Assembly: GCA_031272615.1 (NCBI GenBank)
Contig: JAISTL010000121.1
Span: 1-5,909 of the forward strand
Direction: 5' to 3'
Length of the DNA: 5,909 nt
Origin: Methylobacteriaceae bacterium
GTDB lineage: Bacteria; Pseudomonadota; Alphaproteobacteria; Rhizobiales; Beijerinckiaceae
The notes beneath the pieces were generated by a model. It was given only the letters and a program-made list of their open reading frames with translations. It was not told the DNA's origin and ran no database searches. Shown here one piece after another: positions 5,221-5,909 of this stretch. Within the stretch, counting starts at the first letter, position 1. Each line of letters opens with the position of its first letter. Both the position numbers and the translations under genes were made by a program.

Positions 5221-5357
5221 GGCCTCTTTCCACTTTTCGAAACTGCCGCTCTCGCCGTCGGTGTCGGCCGGCTGTTATAGGCCGAGGCTTCCTGCCCGGC
5301 TTCCAGAAGGGCCTGCGGCACGTCGGCCGGCAGCTTCTCGACGTATTTCCTGGTCAT
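5202..5357 (-). pseudogene. Unidentified N-terminal gene fragment with probable frameshift
   Basis: From ATG 5357 a 51-residue frame reads MTRKYVEKLPADVPQALLEA, continues for eight residues to SAYN and then turns into Arg/Ser/Ala/Pro-rich sequence ending at TGA (5204-5202), which looks out of frame. In the alternative frame, from just after 5275, the sequence PADTDGESGSFEKWKEAGAE looks like ordinary protein and joins the DctM-like segment. One indel near 5270-5280 would restore a single reading frame. I do not recognise the family. There is no good ribosome binding site before the ATG. Confidence 0.45.
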
Positions 5358-5521
5358 GGCGGAAAACAAAACATAACTATTTTAACTTTCAGTATAAAGA
5401 TTATATTTGAAAATACTATACCAACCCTCGTACCAACAAATTCTGCGGGTACGGTTGGGCATTGAAGGACGGCTCCGACTTGTCAGTGCGTAAGACGCCG
5501 TGAGGTATTTGCGGCCGGGAA
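5358..5521. other. Noncoding interval: AT-rich island and spacer
   Basis: No coding sequence is supported here. Bases 5362-5420 are strongly AT-rich in an otherwise GC-rich window. They carry TATAAT-like and TATACT-like hexamers on the - strand but no well-spaced -35, so they may be the former control region of the decayed gene. From 5421 the composition returns to normal and an interrupted palindrome follows. Nothing recognisable was found at 5459-5521. Confidence 0.5.
5421..5458. repeat. Interrupted palindrome in the spacer
   Basis: CCAACC (5421-5426) and GTACC (5430-5434) pair with GGTAC (5448-5452) and GGTTGG (5453-5458), giving 11 pairs with a CTC bulge on one side and a 13-base loop. 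No convincing T run follows on either strand. Its function is unknown: a hairpin, a protein-binding site or chance. Confidence 0.45.
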
Positions 5522-5550
5522 TTGACTTGTAGCCACAACGTGGCTATCAC
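5522..5550 (+). promoter_or_regulatory. Promoter of the dinJ-yafQ operon
   Basis: TTGACT (5522-5527) and TATCAC (5545-5550) are separated by 17 bases and lie about 17 bases before the antitoxin start. The -35 matches consensus at 5 of 6 positions and the -10 at 4 of 6. The palindrome between the hexamers suggests repression of this promoter by the antitoxin or toxin-antitoxin complex. Confidence 0.7.
5530..5546. promoter_or_regulatory. Operator-like palindrome for the antitoxin
   Basis: TAGCCAC (5530-5536), AAC, GTGGCTA (5540-5546) form a perfect 7-base inverted repeat that fills the promoter spacer and touches the -10. Ribbon-helix-helix antitoxins bind such palindromes to repress their own operon, so this is the likely DinJ or DinJ-YafQ site. 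The role is inferred from position and symmetry. Confidence 0.68.
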
Positions 5551-5566
5551 TATCCAGAGGTGAAGT

Positions 5567-5842
5567 ATGAATACCACACAGACACACGATTCCGTTGTAC
5601 GGGCCAGAATTGACACCAGCATAAAAGAGCGGGCCGCTGACGCTCTGGCTGACATGGGGCTGTCGGTTTCCGACGCCATACGGTTGTTGCTGATTCGCGT
5701 CGCCGACGAGCGGCGGTTGCCGTTTGAGGTCAAAGCGCCCAACGCGACAACGCTCCGGGCGATAGAAGAACTGGAAGCAGGCAAGGGGGTAAAGTTTGAT
5801 TCCGTAGCTGACATGATGGCAGCGCTTGATGCGGAAGATTGA
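5567..5842 (+). CDS. dinJ: Type II antitoxin of the RelB/DinJ family
   Basis: This 91-residue antitoxin should neutralise the toxin encoded next to it and repress their shared promoter. The N-terminal ribbon-helix-helix half is clear and follows E. coli DinJ closely: VVRARID (beta strand), KERAADALADMGLSVSDAIR (helices), then VADERRLPFEVKAPN. The C-terminal half, LRAIEELEAG through ADMMAALDAED, is the charged toxin-binding part that is unstructured until bound. The start is ATG 5567, with AGAGG at 5556-5560 six bases upstream. The stop overlaps the toxin gene by 14 bases, so the two are translationally coupled. E. coli DinJ is about 86 residues, so the length is normal. Confidence 0.92.
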   Translation: MNTTQTHDSVVRARIDTSIKERAADALADMGLSVSDAIRLLLIRVADERRLPFEVKAPNATTLRAIEELEAGKGVKFDSVADMMAALDAED

Positions 5843-5909
5843 ACTCTTTACGGCCCTCAAAAAGGATTACAAACGCGCCAAAGCAAACCCGCGCCACGCT
5901 CAGGACGTT
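5829..5909 (+). CDS. yafQ: YafQ/RelE-type toxin, N-terminal part, cut by window end
   Basis: Only the first 27 codons are present. They start at ATG 5829, inside the end of dinJ in another frame, and read MRKIELFTALKKDYKRAKAN and onward. The pattern of a short beta strand (RKIE) followed by a basic helix with FxxxLKKDYKRxK is typical of the start of YafQ-family mRNA interferases, which cut mRNA on the ribosome. The catalytic His and Arg residues lie past the window end, so activity cannot be judged. The place directly after a DinJ antitoxin, with a 14-base overlap, supports the call. Another RelE-family toxin is the main alternative. Confidence 0.8.
   Translation, partial: MRKIELFTALKKDYKRAKANPRHAQDV

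Noticed and set aside
5362..5420. Promoter for the decayed gene in the AT-rich island
   Set aside because: TATAAT- and TATACT-like hexamers occur on the - strand, but none has a -35 at 16-18 bases.
1..5909. CRISPR array, insertion sequence, tRNA or rRNA
   Set aside because: No regularly spaced repeats, transposase features, or cloverleaf other than the tmRNA parts were seen.

Overview
The window comes from a GC-rich alphaproteobacterium, perhaps of the Rhodospirillales type (the order is inference). The strongest evidence is a circularly permuted, two-piece tmRNA gene next to an alpha-type SspB with its usual C-terminal tail, plus a short ribbon-helix-helix protein of the alphaproteobacterial RHH_4 kind.

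Layout from left to right. (1) Bases 1-2701, + strand: the 3' end of a galactofuranose-type sugar ABC transporter operon, ytfR (ATPase, cut at the window edge), ytfT and yjfF (two permeases). The genes are joined by ATGA stop/start overlaps and end at a strong intrinsic terminator at 2735-2766. (2) Bases 4632-2728, - strand: a cluster reading ssrA (permuted tmRNA), sspB (ClpXP adaptor for ssrA-tagged proteins), speG (spermidine N-acetyltransferase) and a small RHH-domain gene. The last codons of the RHH gene lie antisense to the terminator of the sugar operon. (3) Bases about 4813-5357, - strand: decayed coding DNA made of an unidentified N-terminal fragment with a probable frameshift, a short TRAP-transporter DctM-like stretch, and the C-terminal part of an FGGY carbohydrate kinase. 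The open frame then runs on without a stop into the tmRNA gene. (4) Bases 5358-5566: noncoding DNA with an AT-rich island, an interrupted palindrome and a promoter with an embedded operator-like palindrome. (5) Bases 5567-5909, + strand: a DinJ-type antitoxin overlapped by the start of a YafQ-type toxin that leaves the window.

The most notable element is the tmRNA locus. Its acceptor piece is encoded before its coding piece. A 22-position stem with one mismatch and a UAUU loop joins the two pieces in the precursor. The encoded tag (Ala plus ANDNYAPVRVAA) carries the AANDN start bound by SspB and a VAA end suited to ClpX. The next gene downstream on the same strand is sspB itself, so the RNA that adds the tag and the protein that delivers tagged products to ClpXP are side by side and may share a transcript.
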